Of a DNA stretch of 64,000 bases, positions 26,301-35,391 are shown piece by piece. A program made the position numbers and the translations under genes. The notes under the pieces are model-generated. The model saw nothing but the letters and a program-made list of their open reading frames with translations, searched no databases and was not told the DNA's origin. The stretch is from the NCBI GenBank assembly GCA_965216535.1, contig OZ244175.1, positions 4,092,001 through 4,156,000 of the forward strand, given 5' to 3'. The stretch is from Hoeflea_A sp965216535. GTDB lineage: Bacteria; Pseudomonadota; Alphaproteobacteria; Rhizobiales; Rhizobiaceae. How positions within the stretch are numbered: position 1 is the stretch's first letter; each line of letters begins with the position of its first letter.

Positions 26301-29300
26301 TTCACCGTGGATCTCGTCGTCACCGGTACCACCTTCGATCTGGTCGTTGCCGGCTGCACCGAAGGCAAGGTCGTCACCACCATTGAGGCGGATGAAGTCC
26401 TCGCCGAGGAAGCCCGGCGTCACACCGTCAGCGGTGATCCGGTTGCCCGTGATCATGTCGTCACCGTTGCCCAGGTCGGCAGTGACGCCGTCATCGGAGA
26501 CAACCAGCTCATCCTCGATCTTGCCCGGATCGGTGGCAATGCCGAGGAAGCCGTTCGGACGCGTGGTGCCGATATCGTCACCCCAGTCTTCCAGAACCGG
26601 CAGGAACTTCAGGTCCGATACCATCGGGCCGTCGAACTCCAGCAGTTCCTGATTGCGAACGCCATCCGTGCCCTTGATCAGGTCCAGGTTAATCGCAGCG
26701 CTGTTGGCCGGGCCGAACGGGTTGGTTTGGCCGAAGCTACCACTCGCGGTGTTCGGATCGTATCTCCAGTTGTCATTCAGGATACGGGTCGTACCCGCCG
26801 TGCCGTCATCGGTCAGGAGCAATGTCCGGAGCACAAAGTCCTGAGAGGCCAGATGATTGACTTCAAACAGCCCGGACGTGTTCGGATCACAATCGACGAC
26901 GCTGATGTGCAGGGTCTGAATATCCCTCACATTGAAGTTGTCGATGCGCTGCGTATTGCCGTTGGGATCGACATTCCAGATCGTATCAACGCGTTCCGCA
27001 CTGCCTTCAGCATCAATGAAGATGTCGAAATCGTCCGGCAGATTACCGTCGTCGTTGCAGCACTGGTCGAAGATCAGCTGGACGCCAGGATTGCCAAATG
27101 TATCGCACAAGATGGCGGGATCCTGATCTGCATCAAGACGGATCGGAACGTTGAAGATGGCAACATCGCCATCGACGCCATCGGCGAAAACGACTTCCTG
27201 CAGGCTGTTATCGCGAACCGCACCCAGATTGATGACCGTATCCCAAGAAGCACCGGCGTCCTCAAGGATTTTGATACGTTCCACATTGATGATCCAGCCC
27301 TGACCAAACTCCAGGTCTTCCGGATAGACACCGAGGGTATCGAAACCGTCGCCACCGTCGATGAAGACGCCAGCAAAGCCGCCTTCCTCGAAGAAGAAGA
27401 AGCCGCTGCCGGCACCGTCGACGATCTCAAGCGGGAAGCTGTCGGCAGGAGCATCCGAGTTGACGTCATTGGCGGTCTCGTCAAAGACGAGGAAGACGTC
27501 ACCACCACCGTTGATGACCACATCTTCAAGGCCTGTCAGTCCGGCGCCGATGCCGTCAACCTGGCCAGCGAAGAAGTCGATCGCTGCCGTGTTGGCCGCA
27601 GCCGCTGCAACACCAACAGCCGATGTCGGGCTCGAACCCGTCAGGTCCGTCACATCGATGGTCAGGGTGTGGGTCGTCGGCGCGAACGCCGGCGCAAAGC
27701 CACCCGCCCAAAGCGGAAGCAGCGGGCCACCCGGGAAGCCGTTGTTGATGCTGCCGATCACGGACGGAACACCGGAAGCAACAATGCGGAGCGAGCCGAC
27801 CTGCTCACTGCGCGGGCCACCAGGCTCGTTTCCGGAAGCGTTCTCGGTGATGCGAAGCTCGTTGATCAGAACCTCGTCGACCGTGAACACGAGCTCGTCG
27901 ATTTCCTCGCCGGCCATTTTCGACTGCGGGTCACTGTCGACCCAGACGAAGTCGCCCGTCACGTCGAAGATATCGACCACAGGGCCAAGATCGTTGGCAT
28001 CAGCCGGATCGATCGTCCAGAAGTCGGCCTGGAGGTCCCAGATGCCGACGGAGCCAAGGCTCTGGCCGAACGCAACCTGGTCGATATCCGGAGACAGGGA
28101 AGCCTCGAAGATGACCGGATCATCGAAGAACGGCGCCATGATGGGCATGTTGATGCACGGCGTGCAGACTTCTTCCAGGAGACCCAGTGTCGAAGCCGGC
28201 GGGAACGGGCTCAGATCACGGTTGATGATCAGAACGCCTTCGATGTCGTTCAGCGTCACGCCGGATACGAGAACACCGCCATCGCCGTAGTTGTTGTCCT
28301 GCTTGGTCAGGACGAACAGGTCGTCGCCGCCCTCGCCATTGGCAATATCGCCGGCATTGGCTGTCTGCTGGAAGCCGGGAACCGGGGCATCAGGGCCGTA
28401 ACCCGCATTGGCGGTGAACACGTCATCGCCATTCGAGCCGTCGAGAACCTCGACAACCGTATCCGTGAACGGAATGATCAGGCCGTTCTGGTCGACCGTC
28501 ACCTTGATCGTGTCGATGAACGTGTTGCCGCCATCGTCGGTGATCTCGACTTCGACGTCGAACACGACAAGGCCGTTGATCACACCGTCTTCATCCACAG
28601 GGCCGCCATCGACAAGGTTCGTCGAGTTGATCAGCGTCGGATCGGCAAGAACAAGCTTCGTGCCCGTGATGTCGATGCCGAAAGCACCGCCCGTCGGATC
28701 GTTGGTGATCACGAACGTGTGGCTGTCAGGATCGCTCTCGGGATCCTCGGCAATCAGGTTGGTCAGCGCCAGGCCGGCAGGCGTCGTCGCAGCAACGTTC
28801 AGCGTTTCCGGAAGAACGTTCGTCGGATCCTCGTCGATCAGCGACGTCACATCGATGGTGAAGGTCTTCACCTGCGTCAGGCCGCCGGAATCCTCAACCT
28901 GGACCTCGACGTCGATGCTCGTCACACCGGCTTCGGAGTCGATCACAGAAGGATCGAGAACCTTCAGCTCGTCGCCGTCGATCTCGAAGGCGCCCGCAAC
29001 AGACTGGCTCAGCAGCGTGTAGGTCGCCGTGTCGCCATCATCCACATCGTCGGACGTCAGTACGCCGACAACAAAGCCGCTCAGGCCAGGATTGGAAAGC
29101 GAGCCGTCCTGCTCCGCAATCGTCAGGTTCGAAAGGTCCAGATTGTAAGGACCCTCGTTGATGTCGTTGATGTCGATGTCGACATCTTCTTCATAGGTGT
29201 TGCCGTCGCTGTCCGTCACACGGATCGTCACCGTCATCACGTCATCGGTCTCGTGGTCAAGACCGCTGGCATCCACAACGATGATCTTCGGCTGCTGGGC

Positions 29301-30095
29301 ATTCGGATCGTCAAGACCGAACGTGCCGGTCGGATCGATCAGTTCCCAGGTGAAGGTCTCGCCACCATCCGGATCAACAACCGTCAGCTGGCCTTCATTG
29401 ACCTCATCGCCGTCCTCGGCATCCTCATCGATATCCGTGCCGATCAGGATGTCGACAGGCGCTTCGTTGCCGAGCTCGCCCGTGTAGGGATCGCCGCCCG
29501 GGAATTCGTAGGGAAGATCGTCAACAGCCGTGTCGCTGTCGATCGCAGCCGCTGCCTTCAGCAGGCCGTTGGCCTCATCGTCGACATCCGCCTTGAACTC
29601 GTCCGATTCGGTGAACTCGACAATCAACTGTTCACGGCTCATCGCACCCGACTTCAGGACGGCCAGCCAGAAGTTGTAGCCTTCCTGATCGGCCGGGCGG
29701 CCGAGGATGTTGAGGTAGACGAGCGACAGGAAGTCCTCATCCGACAGATCGTCGCCGAAGCGGGCGATGTATTCGTCCGACTCCAGCCACTGGGAGATCG
29801 TCTCGATCAGGGCATCGCGGTAGGACAGTTCCGGATTGGCTTCCTGGATGTCGCGGAAACGGTTGGTCCAGAAGGTCAGACCGCCGCTGTCGGACATGCG
29901 GTCGAACACCGCCTGGTAGAGCCGCAGGATGGAGCGAACCTCATCGGCCTGCAGGCACAACGCCTGGGCAAAGTCCGCAAGTGCATCCTCAAGATCGTCG
30001 GCCTCGGTGAGAAACGCATCCCACTGGTCGATCTGCGACTGTGTCGGCGTCTGACGCAGGATCGCTTCATAATAGGCGATAATTGTCTGTTCCAT
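23319..30095 (-). CDS. Giant RTX/DUF4214 secreted surface protein, copy B
   Basis: This 2,258-residue protein is the twin of copy A with the same domain order. Residues 1 to about 1,355 differ from copy A at only a handful of sites. These include several Asn to Asp changes near residues 228-232 and 570, Phe to Tyr before the second beta domain, and Ser to Glu before CTPC. The RTX block and the last 310 residues look identical. The segment between about 1,365 and 1,945 is strongly altered, especially modules 3 and 5: copy B's module 5 (AGETLDVVIDGQLFSV onward) hardly matches copy A's beyond its frame. It has its own RBS (AGAGGG before ATG 30095) and its own upstream block, so both copies are probably expressed. 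Function is inferred as a calcium-binding surface or S-layer-like protein. Confidence 0.88.
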   Translation of the reverse strand: MEQTIIAYYEAILRQTPTQSQIDQWDAFLTEADDLEDALADFAQALCLQADEVRSILRLYQAVFDRMSDSGGLTFWTNRFRDIQEANPELSYRDALIETISQWLESDEYIARFGDDLSDEDFLSLVYLNILGRPADQEGYNFWLAVLKSGAMSREQLIVEFTESDEFKADVDDEANGLLKAAAAIDSDTAVDDLPYEFPGGDPYTGELGNEAPVDILIGTDIDEDAEDGDEVNEGQLTVVDPDGGETFTWELIDPTGTFGLDDPNAQQPKIIVVDASGLDHETDDVMTVTIRVTDSDGNTYEEDVDIDINDINEGPYNLDLSNLTIAEQDGSLSNPGLSGFVVGVLTSDDVDDGDTATYTLLSQSVAGAFEIDGDELKVLDPSVIDSEAGVTSIDVEVQVEDSGGLTQVKTFTIDVTSLIDEDPTNVLPETLNVAATTPAGLALTNLIAEDPESDPDSHTFVITNDPTGGAFGIDITGTKLVLADPTLINSTNLVDGGPVDEDGVINGLVVFDVEVEITDDGGNTFIDTIKVTVDQNGLIIPFTDTVVEVLDGSNGDDVFTANAGYGPDAPVPGFQQTANAGDIANGEGGDDLFVLTKQDNNYGDGGVLVSGVTLNDIEGVLIINRDLSPFPPASTLGLLEEVCTPCINMPIMAPFFDDPVIFEASLSPDIDQVAFGQSLGSVGIWDLQADFWTIDPADANDLGPVVDIFDVTGDFVWVDSDPQSKMAGEEIDELVFTVDEVLINELRITENASGNEPGGPRSEQVGSLRIVASGVPSVIGSINNGFPGGPLLPLWAGGFAPAFAPTTHTLTIDVTDLTGSSPTSAVGVAAAAANTAAIDFFAGQVDGIGAGLTGLEDVVINGGGDVFLVFDETANDVNSDAPADSFPLEIVDGAGSGFFFFEEGGFAGVFIDGGDGFDTLGVYPEDLEFGQGWIINVERIKILEDAGASWDTVINLGAVRDNSLQEVVFADGVDGDVAIFNVPIRLDADQDPAILCDTFGNPGVQLIFDQCCNDDGNLPDDFDIFIDAEGSAERVDTIWNVDPNGNTQRIDNFNVRDIQTLHISVVDCDPNTSGLFEVNHLASQDFVLRTLLLTDDGTAGTTRILNDNWRYDPNTASGSFGQTNPFGPANSAAINLDLIKGTDGVRNQELLEFDGPMVSDLKFLPVLEDWGDDIGTTRPNGFLGIATDPGKIEDELVVSDDGVTADLGNGDDMITGNRITADGVTPGFLGEDFIRLNGGDDLAFGAAGNDQIEGGTGDDEIHGEDGDDCLFGDEGDDLILAGSGNDYVDGGADDDVIFGGDGRDNLRGGDGDDAICGDDGDDCLHGEAGDDLLIGGQGDDFLDAGADGTDMLVGDYGCEPCYAHVTIPDSDLEECDIFSISIDTDGDGVVDTTFTSVVGEPLFVGGGNVAADENSIAGDLADQIQGWINTVAADPECWDVSWENGIVTICKVGDELVVEGSAVDAAIPSEHKSRLDGQIGEGDKFTFDVTWDDGGPQNQTYTFTYDPADLSGDVSADGIVDTVLELKALAELIAGDFNAGVGPVAANVDGLNDVEAQALKDAGFTMDVDANGDICLKGPDDKTGQTPEVTIDASDGDHFEIAATFGQECIDIDEGQNFQAGDVLSIGIDDDGDGNFDYLDIVTVADVDGIVGIDARDVAMQVRDVLNAGGSGTVVTAIVDPNDATKVIVTADVAGTGGDFDILGPNAAAAARIVARTNDLTAEFDAGDTSLRITIGDDDSPNTSYSQVWNTDLATSLADFVTSHAANILTNHGLVVRVNGGGNRLEFVDPDQNTADSGLTFSADINGTGVALVEAVDTAEVQDQICAWNIAINAGETLDVVIDGQLFSVPFNTDADQTITDFVTTHGAALAPYDLTPSNAGGGVLVITDSVPALGPHIVDSVMVNGGNGGSATVNNAATSKTLFDPGDRIEVVVAEDEQQDDTQSHDFVSQTPGTPPQPFDLDVVIDDKTEPDQDVFVVSARDNSMAAFANDGYDNDHRPNEDFHGLLAAAGLGTGDGAGDSGVDGVVYVMDFNQGGGGDDLSTYHINEAYSKVDNTTVDGRFYDDLQDAFGLDAERYQGDKLAFRKSDGELDDCGTTFNYQEEQDQAVDRDDSDANAVNAFNANDDLRYFVSARSFEDALLDNHGLIWGVDVDQAIVDDAIADLADDGFANNSAGGIADGVWGNATQLLNIMNAADGESWLRVYYNEAGTDAAPEAVMELVGLDDVSQLTFKDIVGADCIEDCNEIKTPEDIWLTV

Positions 30096-30389
30096 GGTGA
30101 CCCTCTTCTGGCAGGTGCAGGCCGGCGATCCGGCTTAAATGGTTGTCTCTTTTGTCGATCGGTCGCGCACGGACTCCCACGCGCACCTCATCCCATCAAG
30201 CCACGCATACAGTAATGAATATACCCAGGCAACCCGAAACCATCGGTATTGCTGCCGTTTCCAAGTTTCAATCATAGATATTCGCTTTGCCGATAACCCG
30301 TTATTAAACATGTTGCGGCAAAAAGGGTTTGCCGGATCGCATGAAGGATTGGCGGAGCCGGCTTCTAGAGTTTTATGTAGCGTGCGTGC
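30096..30389. promoter_or_regulatory. Divergent intergenic region between giant gene B and ftsB
   Basis: The first 130 bp match the upstream region of giant gene A in two places (RBS segment, and block 30190-30224 with core CGCATACAGTAAT) and should hold the giant-gene promoter. The remaining AT-richer part up to 30389 should drive ftsB and probably contributes to the pdh genes. I found no clear -35/-10 pair. Confidence 0.5.
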
Positions 30390-30704
30390 ATGTCGACGAG
30401 GCAACGAAAAATCCGCAAGACCGGCAGGCTGGTCGTTCCGGTGCTCGCAATCGCATTTATCAGCTATTTTGGTTTCCACTCGATCAATGGAGATCGTGGC
30501 CTCAATGCCAGGCAGCAATTCGAGCGCCGCGCTGCTGAGCTTGAAGTGCGGCTTGAGTCGCTCATAGCGGAACGAAAACGTTTGCAACAGCAGGTGATGC
30601 TGCTGCCCCAAAACGGTCCGGTGGTCAAAGACATGCTGGATGAACGGGCGAGGGAGGCTCTGAACCTGACGCGCCCCAACGAGATCATCATCTACGACTT
30701 CTGA
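30390..30704 (+). CDS. ftsB: Septum formation initiator FtsB/DivIC family protein
   Basis: This 104-residue bitopic division protein has a basic N-terminus (STRQRKIRKTGR), one membrane segment at about residues 13-31, and a periplasmic coiled coil (RQQFERRAAELEVRLESLIAERKRLQQQV). It ends in the family tail with DERAREALNLTRPNEIIIYDF (quoted in part). FtsB with FtsL and FtsQ licenses septal peptidoglycan synthesis. It lies just before pdhA, as in rhizobia, which supports the assignment. The start lacks a strong ribosome-binding site, so the exact N-terminus is less certain. Confidence 0.88.
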   Translation: MSTRQRKIRKTGRLVVPVLAIAFISYFGFHSINGDRGLNARQQFERRAAELEVRLESLIAERKRLQQQVMLLPQNGPVVKDMLDERAREALNLTRPNEIIIYDF

Positions 30705-30708
30705 CGGT

Positions 30709-30729
30709 ATTAACTGTTATTCAGTTAAT
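30709..30729. promoter_or_regulatory. Perfect 8-bp inverted repeat in the ftsB-pdhA gap (candidate operator)
   Basis: ATTAACTG (30709-30716) and CAGTTAAT (30722-30729) are separated by 5 bp, in an AT-rich stretch about 120 bp before pdhA. The symmetry and size fit a dimeric regulator site. No U-tract follows directly, so a terminator is less likely. Confidence 0.55.
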
Positions 30730-30847
30730 ATCAATTTTATTGTTTAAATTCAGCACATTGAAAATCAAGTTAGCTATGCAGCGATGGCCTTGCTAGCGCT
30801 TTGCTGTTTCCGTAAGCTTAGCGCAGACCAACTCCTGGGAGGACTAT

Positions 30848-31912
30848 ATGGCCCCGCGCAAGCCCGCAGCGTCAACCGGCCGTCGTACCGGCGCATCCAA
30901 ATCGACGAAAACTTCGAAATCCGCGAAAACTGCCATCGGCAAAGAAATCGCCGACTTCAGCAAGGAAGACGAGCTGGAAGTCTATCGTGAAATGCTGCTG
31001 ATTCGGCGCTTCGAAGAAAAAGCCGGTCAGCTTTATGGCATGGGTTTCATTGGTGGGTTTTGCCACCTCTATATTGGTCAGGAAGCGGTCGTCACCGGTA
31101 TTCAGATGTCGCTCAAAGAAGGTGACCAGATGATCACCGGCTATCGTGACCACGGTCATATGCTGGCAATGGGCATGACTGCACGCGGTGTCATGGCGGA
31201 GTTGACCGGGCGTCAGAGCGGTTACTCGCGTGGCAAGGGCGGCTCCATGCACATGTTCTCTCGCGAGAAAAACTTCTACGGCGGCCACGGCATTGTCGGA
31301 TCGCAGGTGTCGATCGGTACCGGTCTGGGCTTTGCAAACCGCTACCGGGATGATGGCCGCGTGGCGGTGGCGTTCTTTGGTGACGGCGCCGCCAACCAGG
31401 GCCAGGTCTATGAAAGCTTCAACATGGCCGAGCTGTGGCGCCTGCCGGTCGTCTATGTGGTCGAGAACAACCGCTATGCCATGGGCACCGCCGTCAGCCG
31501 GGCCACGGCACAGTCGGATTTCTCGCAGCGCGGTGCATCGTTCAACATCCCAGGCTACCAGGTCGACGGTATGGACGTACGGGCGGTCAAAGCCGCGGCC
31601 GAACGGGCACTCGCTTTCGCCCGCGAAGGCAACGGCCCGATCATTCTGGAAATGCTGACCTACCGTTATCGCGGCCATTCCATGTCCGACCCGGCCAAAT
31701 ATCGCAGCAAGGACGAAGTGCAGAAGATGCGCTCTGAGCATGATCCGATCGAACAGGTCAAGGTGCGTCTGCTGGAGAACGGCTGGGCGACGGAAGACGA
31801 ACTCAAGGCGATCGACAAGGGTGTGCGTGACATCGTCGCCGACAGTGCCGAGTTTGCTCAAACGGATCCGGAACCGGATCCCGCGGAACTCTACACGGAC
31901 ATTCTGGCTTAG
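30848..31912 (+). CDS. pdhA: Pyruvate dehydrogenase E1 component, alpha subunit
   Basis: This 354-residue thiamine-diphosphate enzyme subunit decarboxylates pyruvate with PdhB. A Lys/Ser/Ala-rich N-terminal tail of about 32 residues precedes the catalytic domain, as in rhizobial PdhA. The TPP motif is clear: GDGAANQGQVYESFNMA through VENNRYAMGT. The substrate-channel segment FIGGFCHLYIGQEAV and the phosphorylation-loop-like YRGHSMSDPAKYRS are present. The start follows GGGAGGACT. It opens the pdhA-pdhB-pdhC operon; pdhB begins 17 bp later. Confidence 0.97.
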   Translation: MAPRKPAASTGRRTGASKSTKTSKSAKTAIGKEIADFSKEDELEVYREMLLIRRFEEKAGQLYGMGFIGGFCHLYIGQEAVVTGIQMSLKEGDQMITGYRDHGHMLAMGMTARGVMAELTGRQSGYSRGKGGSMHMFSREKNFYGGHGIVGSQVSIGTGLGFANRYRDDGRVAVAFFGDGAANQGQVYESFNMAELWRLPVVYVVENNRYAMGTAVSRATAQSDFSQRGASFNIPGYQVDGMDVRAVKAAAERALAFAREGNGPIILEMLTYRYRGHSMSDPAKYRSKDEVQKMRSEHDPIEQVKVRLLENGWATEDELKAIDKGVRDIVADSAEFAQTDPEPDPAELYTDILA

Positions 31913-31929
31913 GATTGGGGGGAGAACAG

Positions 31930-33315
<1,386 letters not shown>

Positions 33316-33330
33316 GGGGAGGCTCGCACC

Positions 33331-34653
33331 ATGCCGATCGATATCACCATGCCTGCGCTTTCCCCCACCATGGAGGAAGGCAATCTGGCCAAGTGGCTGG
33401 TCAAGGAAGGCGACAGCGTTGCGCCGGGCGACGTGATCGCCGAAATCGAGACTGACAAGGCCACCATGGAAGTGGAGGCGGTCGACGAGGGTACCGTTGC
33501 CAAGATCCTGGTGCCGGAAGGCACCGAGGGGGTCAAGGTGAATGCCCCGATCGCCATTCTTGCCGGAGAGGGTGAGGATGTCGCAGCCGCTGCGGCCGCC
33601 GGTGGCGGCGCGCCGGCTGCGGCTCCGACAGCGGAGCCAGCTGCTGCGCCAGCACCCGCTGCACCTGCCGCGGTCGCTCCGCCTCCGCCACCGGCAGCAC
33701 CTCAGCCGGCCGCTGCAGCGAATGGAAGTCGGATCTTCTCGTCGCCCCTGGCGCGGCGTCTGGCTGCAAACGCCGGTCTGGACCTGGCGGCGCTAACCGG
33801 AAGCGGTCCGCACGGACGTATCATCCGCAGGGACGTCGATGTTGCTGTCGCAGCAGGCGTCGGCAAGGCCGCCCCGGCTGCTGCCGCTGCCGCTCCAGAA
33901 GCGGCGCCGGCCGCTCCGTCGGACGACCAGACCCTGAAGCTGTTCGAGGAAGGCTCCTACGAGCTGATACCGCACGACAATATGCGCAAGACGATCGCCA
34001 AGCGGCTGGTCGAATCCAAACAGTCGGTTCCGCATTTCTACCTGACGGTCGACTGCGACCTCGATGCGTTGTTGGAGCTGCGCAAGCAGCTCAATGAGGC
34101 AGCGCCCGTGCGAGACGACAAACCCGCCTACAAGCTGTCGGTCAACGACTTCGTCATCAAGGCGATGGCTCTCGCGTTGCGAGATGTGCCTGATGCCAAC
34201 GTCTCCTGGACCGAAGCCAACATGGTCCGGCATTCGCACGCCGATGTCGGTGTCGCCGTGTCGATCCCCGGTGGCCTGATCACGCCGATTGTCCGCCGTG
34301 CGGAAGAAAAGCCGCTATCCGTCATATCAAACGAGATGAAGGATCTGGCAGGACGGGCGCGTGAAAGGAAACTGCAGCCAACGGAGTATCAGGGTGGAAC
34401 GACTGCGGTCTCCAATCTGGGCATGTTTGGCGTCAAGGACTTTTCCGCTGTCATCAACCCGCCTCACGCAACGATCCTGGCGGTCGGCGCCGGCGAACAG
34501 CGGGTCGTGGTCAAGGACGGAGAACCGGCAGTCGCGACGATGATGTCGGTTACGCTGTCGACGGACCATCGTGCGGTAGACGGAGCACTTGGCGCACAAC
34601 TGCTGGCGGCCTTCAAGGGATATGTTGAAAATCCAATGGGGATGCTCGTCTAA
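33331..34653 (+). CDS. pdhC: Dihydrolipoamide acetyltransferase (pyruvate dehydrogenase E2)
   Basis: This 440-residue core enzyme has one lipoyl domain (Lys43 in ETDKATMEVE), an Ala/Pro linker and a peripheral subunit-binding domain (about 134-172, SPLARRLAANAGLDLAAL). A second Ala-rich linker and the catalytic trimer-forming domain (about 205-440) follow, ending with the His413-Asp417 pair in STDHRAVDG. It accepts the acetyl group from E1 and makes acetyl-CoA. It follows pdhB by 15 bp. Confidence 0.97.
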   Translation: MPIDITMPALSPTMEEGNLAKWLVKEGDSVAPGDVIAEIETDKATMEVEAVDEGTVAKILVPEGTEGVKVNAPIAILAGEGEDVAAAAAAGGGAPAAAPTAEPAAAPAPAAPAAVAPPPPPAAPQPAAAANGSRIFSSPLARRLAANAGLDLAALTGSGPHGRIIRRDVDVAVAAGVGKAAPAAAAAAPEAAPAAPSDDQTLKLFEEGSYELIPHDNMRKTIAKRLVESKQSVPHFYLTVDCDLDALLELRKQLNEAAPVRDDKPAYKLSVNDFVIKAMALALRDVPDANVSWTEANMVRHSHADVGVAVSIPGGLITPIVRRAEEKPLSVISNEMKDLAGRARERKLQPTEYQGGTTAVSNLGMFGVKDFSAVINPPHATILAVGAGEQRVVVKDGEPAVATMMSVTLSTDHRAVDGALGAQLLAAFKGYVENPMGMLV

Positions 34654-34687
34654 CGCGGCTAACGGCCCAATCGAGGAGGTGGACGTT

Positions 34688-35251
34688 ATGGCAAAGCAGA
34701 TCGAACAAAAAGACATCGACGAGATGATGGAGAAACTGAAGGCCTCCTGGGGATGGCTCGTCGCTTTCGGGGTGATCTCGCTGATCGGCGGATTCCTGTG
34801 TTTCGCAAATCCGTTGGCGGCAACCATCACGGCTGACTATCTGGCCGGCTTCTTTTTCCTGGTTCTGGGCATTGCGCAGGTCATTCAGGCGTTCTCGATC
34901 CGTGAATGGGGCGGGTTTCTCTGGAACACCGCAGTCGGTCTGCTAACACTTCTGGTCGGCGGCGTCCTCATAGCCAACCCGGTTGCGGGTGCCGCGTCGC
35001 TCACCGTTCTGGTCGGTGTGCTGCTGTTCCTTCTGGGCGGCGCGAAGATCGCCTACTCGATGAACCTTCGGCCTGTTACCGGCTGGATTTGGGTGCTGGT
35101 CTCCGGGATCTTGTCGGTTGTTCTTGGTGTCATCATCTTTGCCAATTTTCCCTGGTCGGCGGTAACCGTGCTCGGATTGTTCCTCGGCGTGGAGCTGACT
35201 TTCAACGGTGTGACGCTGCTGATGACGGGGTTGTCGCTGCGTAACCAGTAG
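34688..35251 (+). CDS. DUF308/HdeD-family multipass membrane protein
   Basis: This 187-residue protein has six evenly spaced membrane segments, beginning WGWLVAFGVISLIGGFLCF and continuing in pairs (FFFLVLGIAQVIQAF, AVGLLTLLVGGVLIANP, LTVLVGVLLFLLGGAKI, WVLVSGILSVVLGVIIF, TVLGLFLGVELTFNGVTLL). The repeated helix-GG/ANP-helix pattern is typical of DUF308/HdeD proteins, linked in enterics to acid resistance; the role here is unknown. The ATG at 34688 follows GGAGGTGGA. In rhizobia a different gene commonly sits between pdhC and lpd. Confidence 0.85.
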   Translation: MAKQIEQKDIDEMMEKLKASWGWLVAFGVISLIGGFLCFANPLAATITADYLAGFFFLVLGIAQVIQAFSIREWGGFLWNTAVGLLTLLVGGVLIANPVAGAASLTVLVGVLLFLLGGAKIAYSMNLRPVTGWIWVLVSGILSVVLGVIIFANFPWSAVTVLGLFLGVELTFNGVTLLMTGLSLRNQ

Positions 35252-35391
35252 CGGCAACCGGCGCGACGACGGACGGCGCCGCATGAACCAATCCGTCGAC
35301 TGATTGAGATCCGCCCGGCGCACAACAACAGAAGCGCGTGGACGGCGTGAAGCATTACGGCCGGCTGGCCGCCAGTTGGGGAGACGCAACC

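Larger units (their letters stand above)
23263..30224 (-). repeat. Unit B of the 7-kb direct tandem repeat
   Basis: This is the second unit of the duplication, containing hairpin, giant gene B and the conserved upstream block, in the same orientation as unit A. The coding lengths differ by 12 bp net. The difference falls in the variable segment, since the two ends of the gene line up at constant offset on each side. Confidence 0.95.

Noticed and set aside
16126..30215. Very long open frames on the plus strand opposite the giant genes (up to about 1,400 codons)
   Set aside because: They appear at the same offset in both copies and consist of low-complexity Val/Asp/Ile/Arg-rich sequence with no domain. 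They follow from the extreme codon bias of the minus-strand genes, which removes stops from one antisense frame. The minus-strand proteins have recognisable domains, RBS and terminators.
16234..30224. Transposon or prophage as the cause of the 7-kb tandem repeat
   Set aside because: No transposase, integrase, terminal inverted repeat or target duplication is visible at the unit edges. The homology simply fades upstream of the conserved block, as in an ordinary gene duplication.
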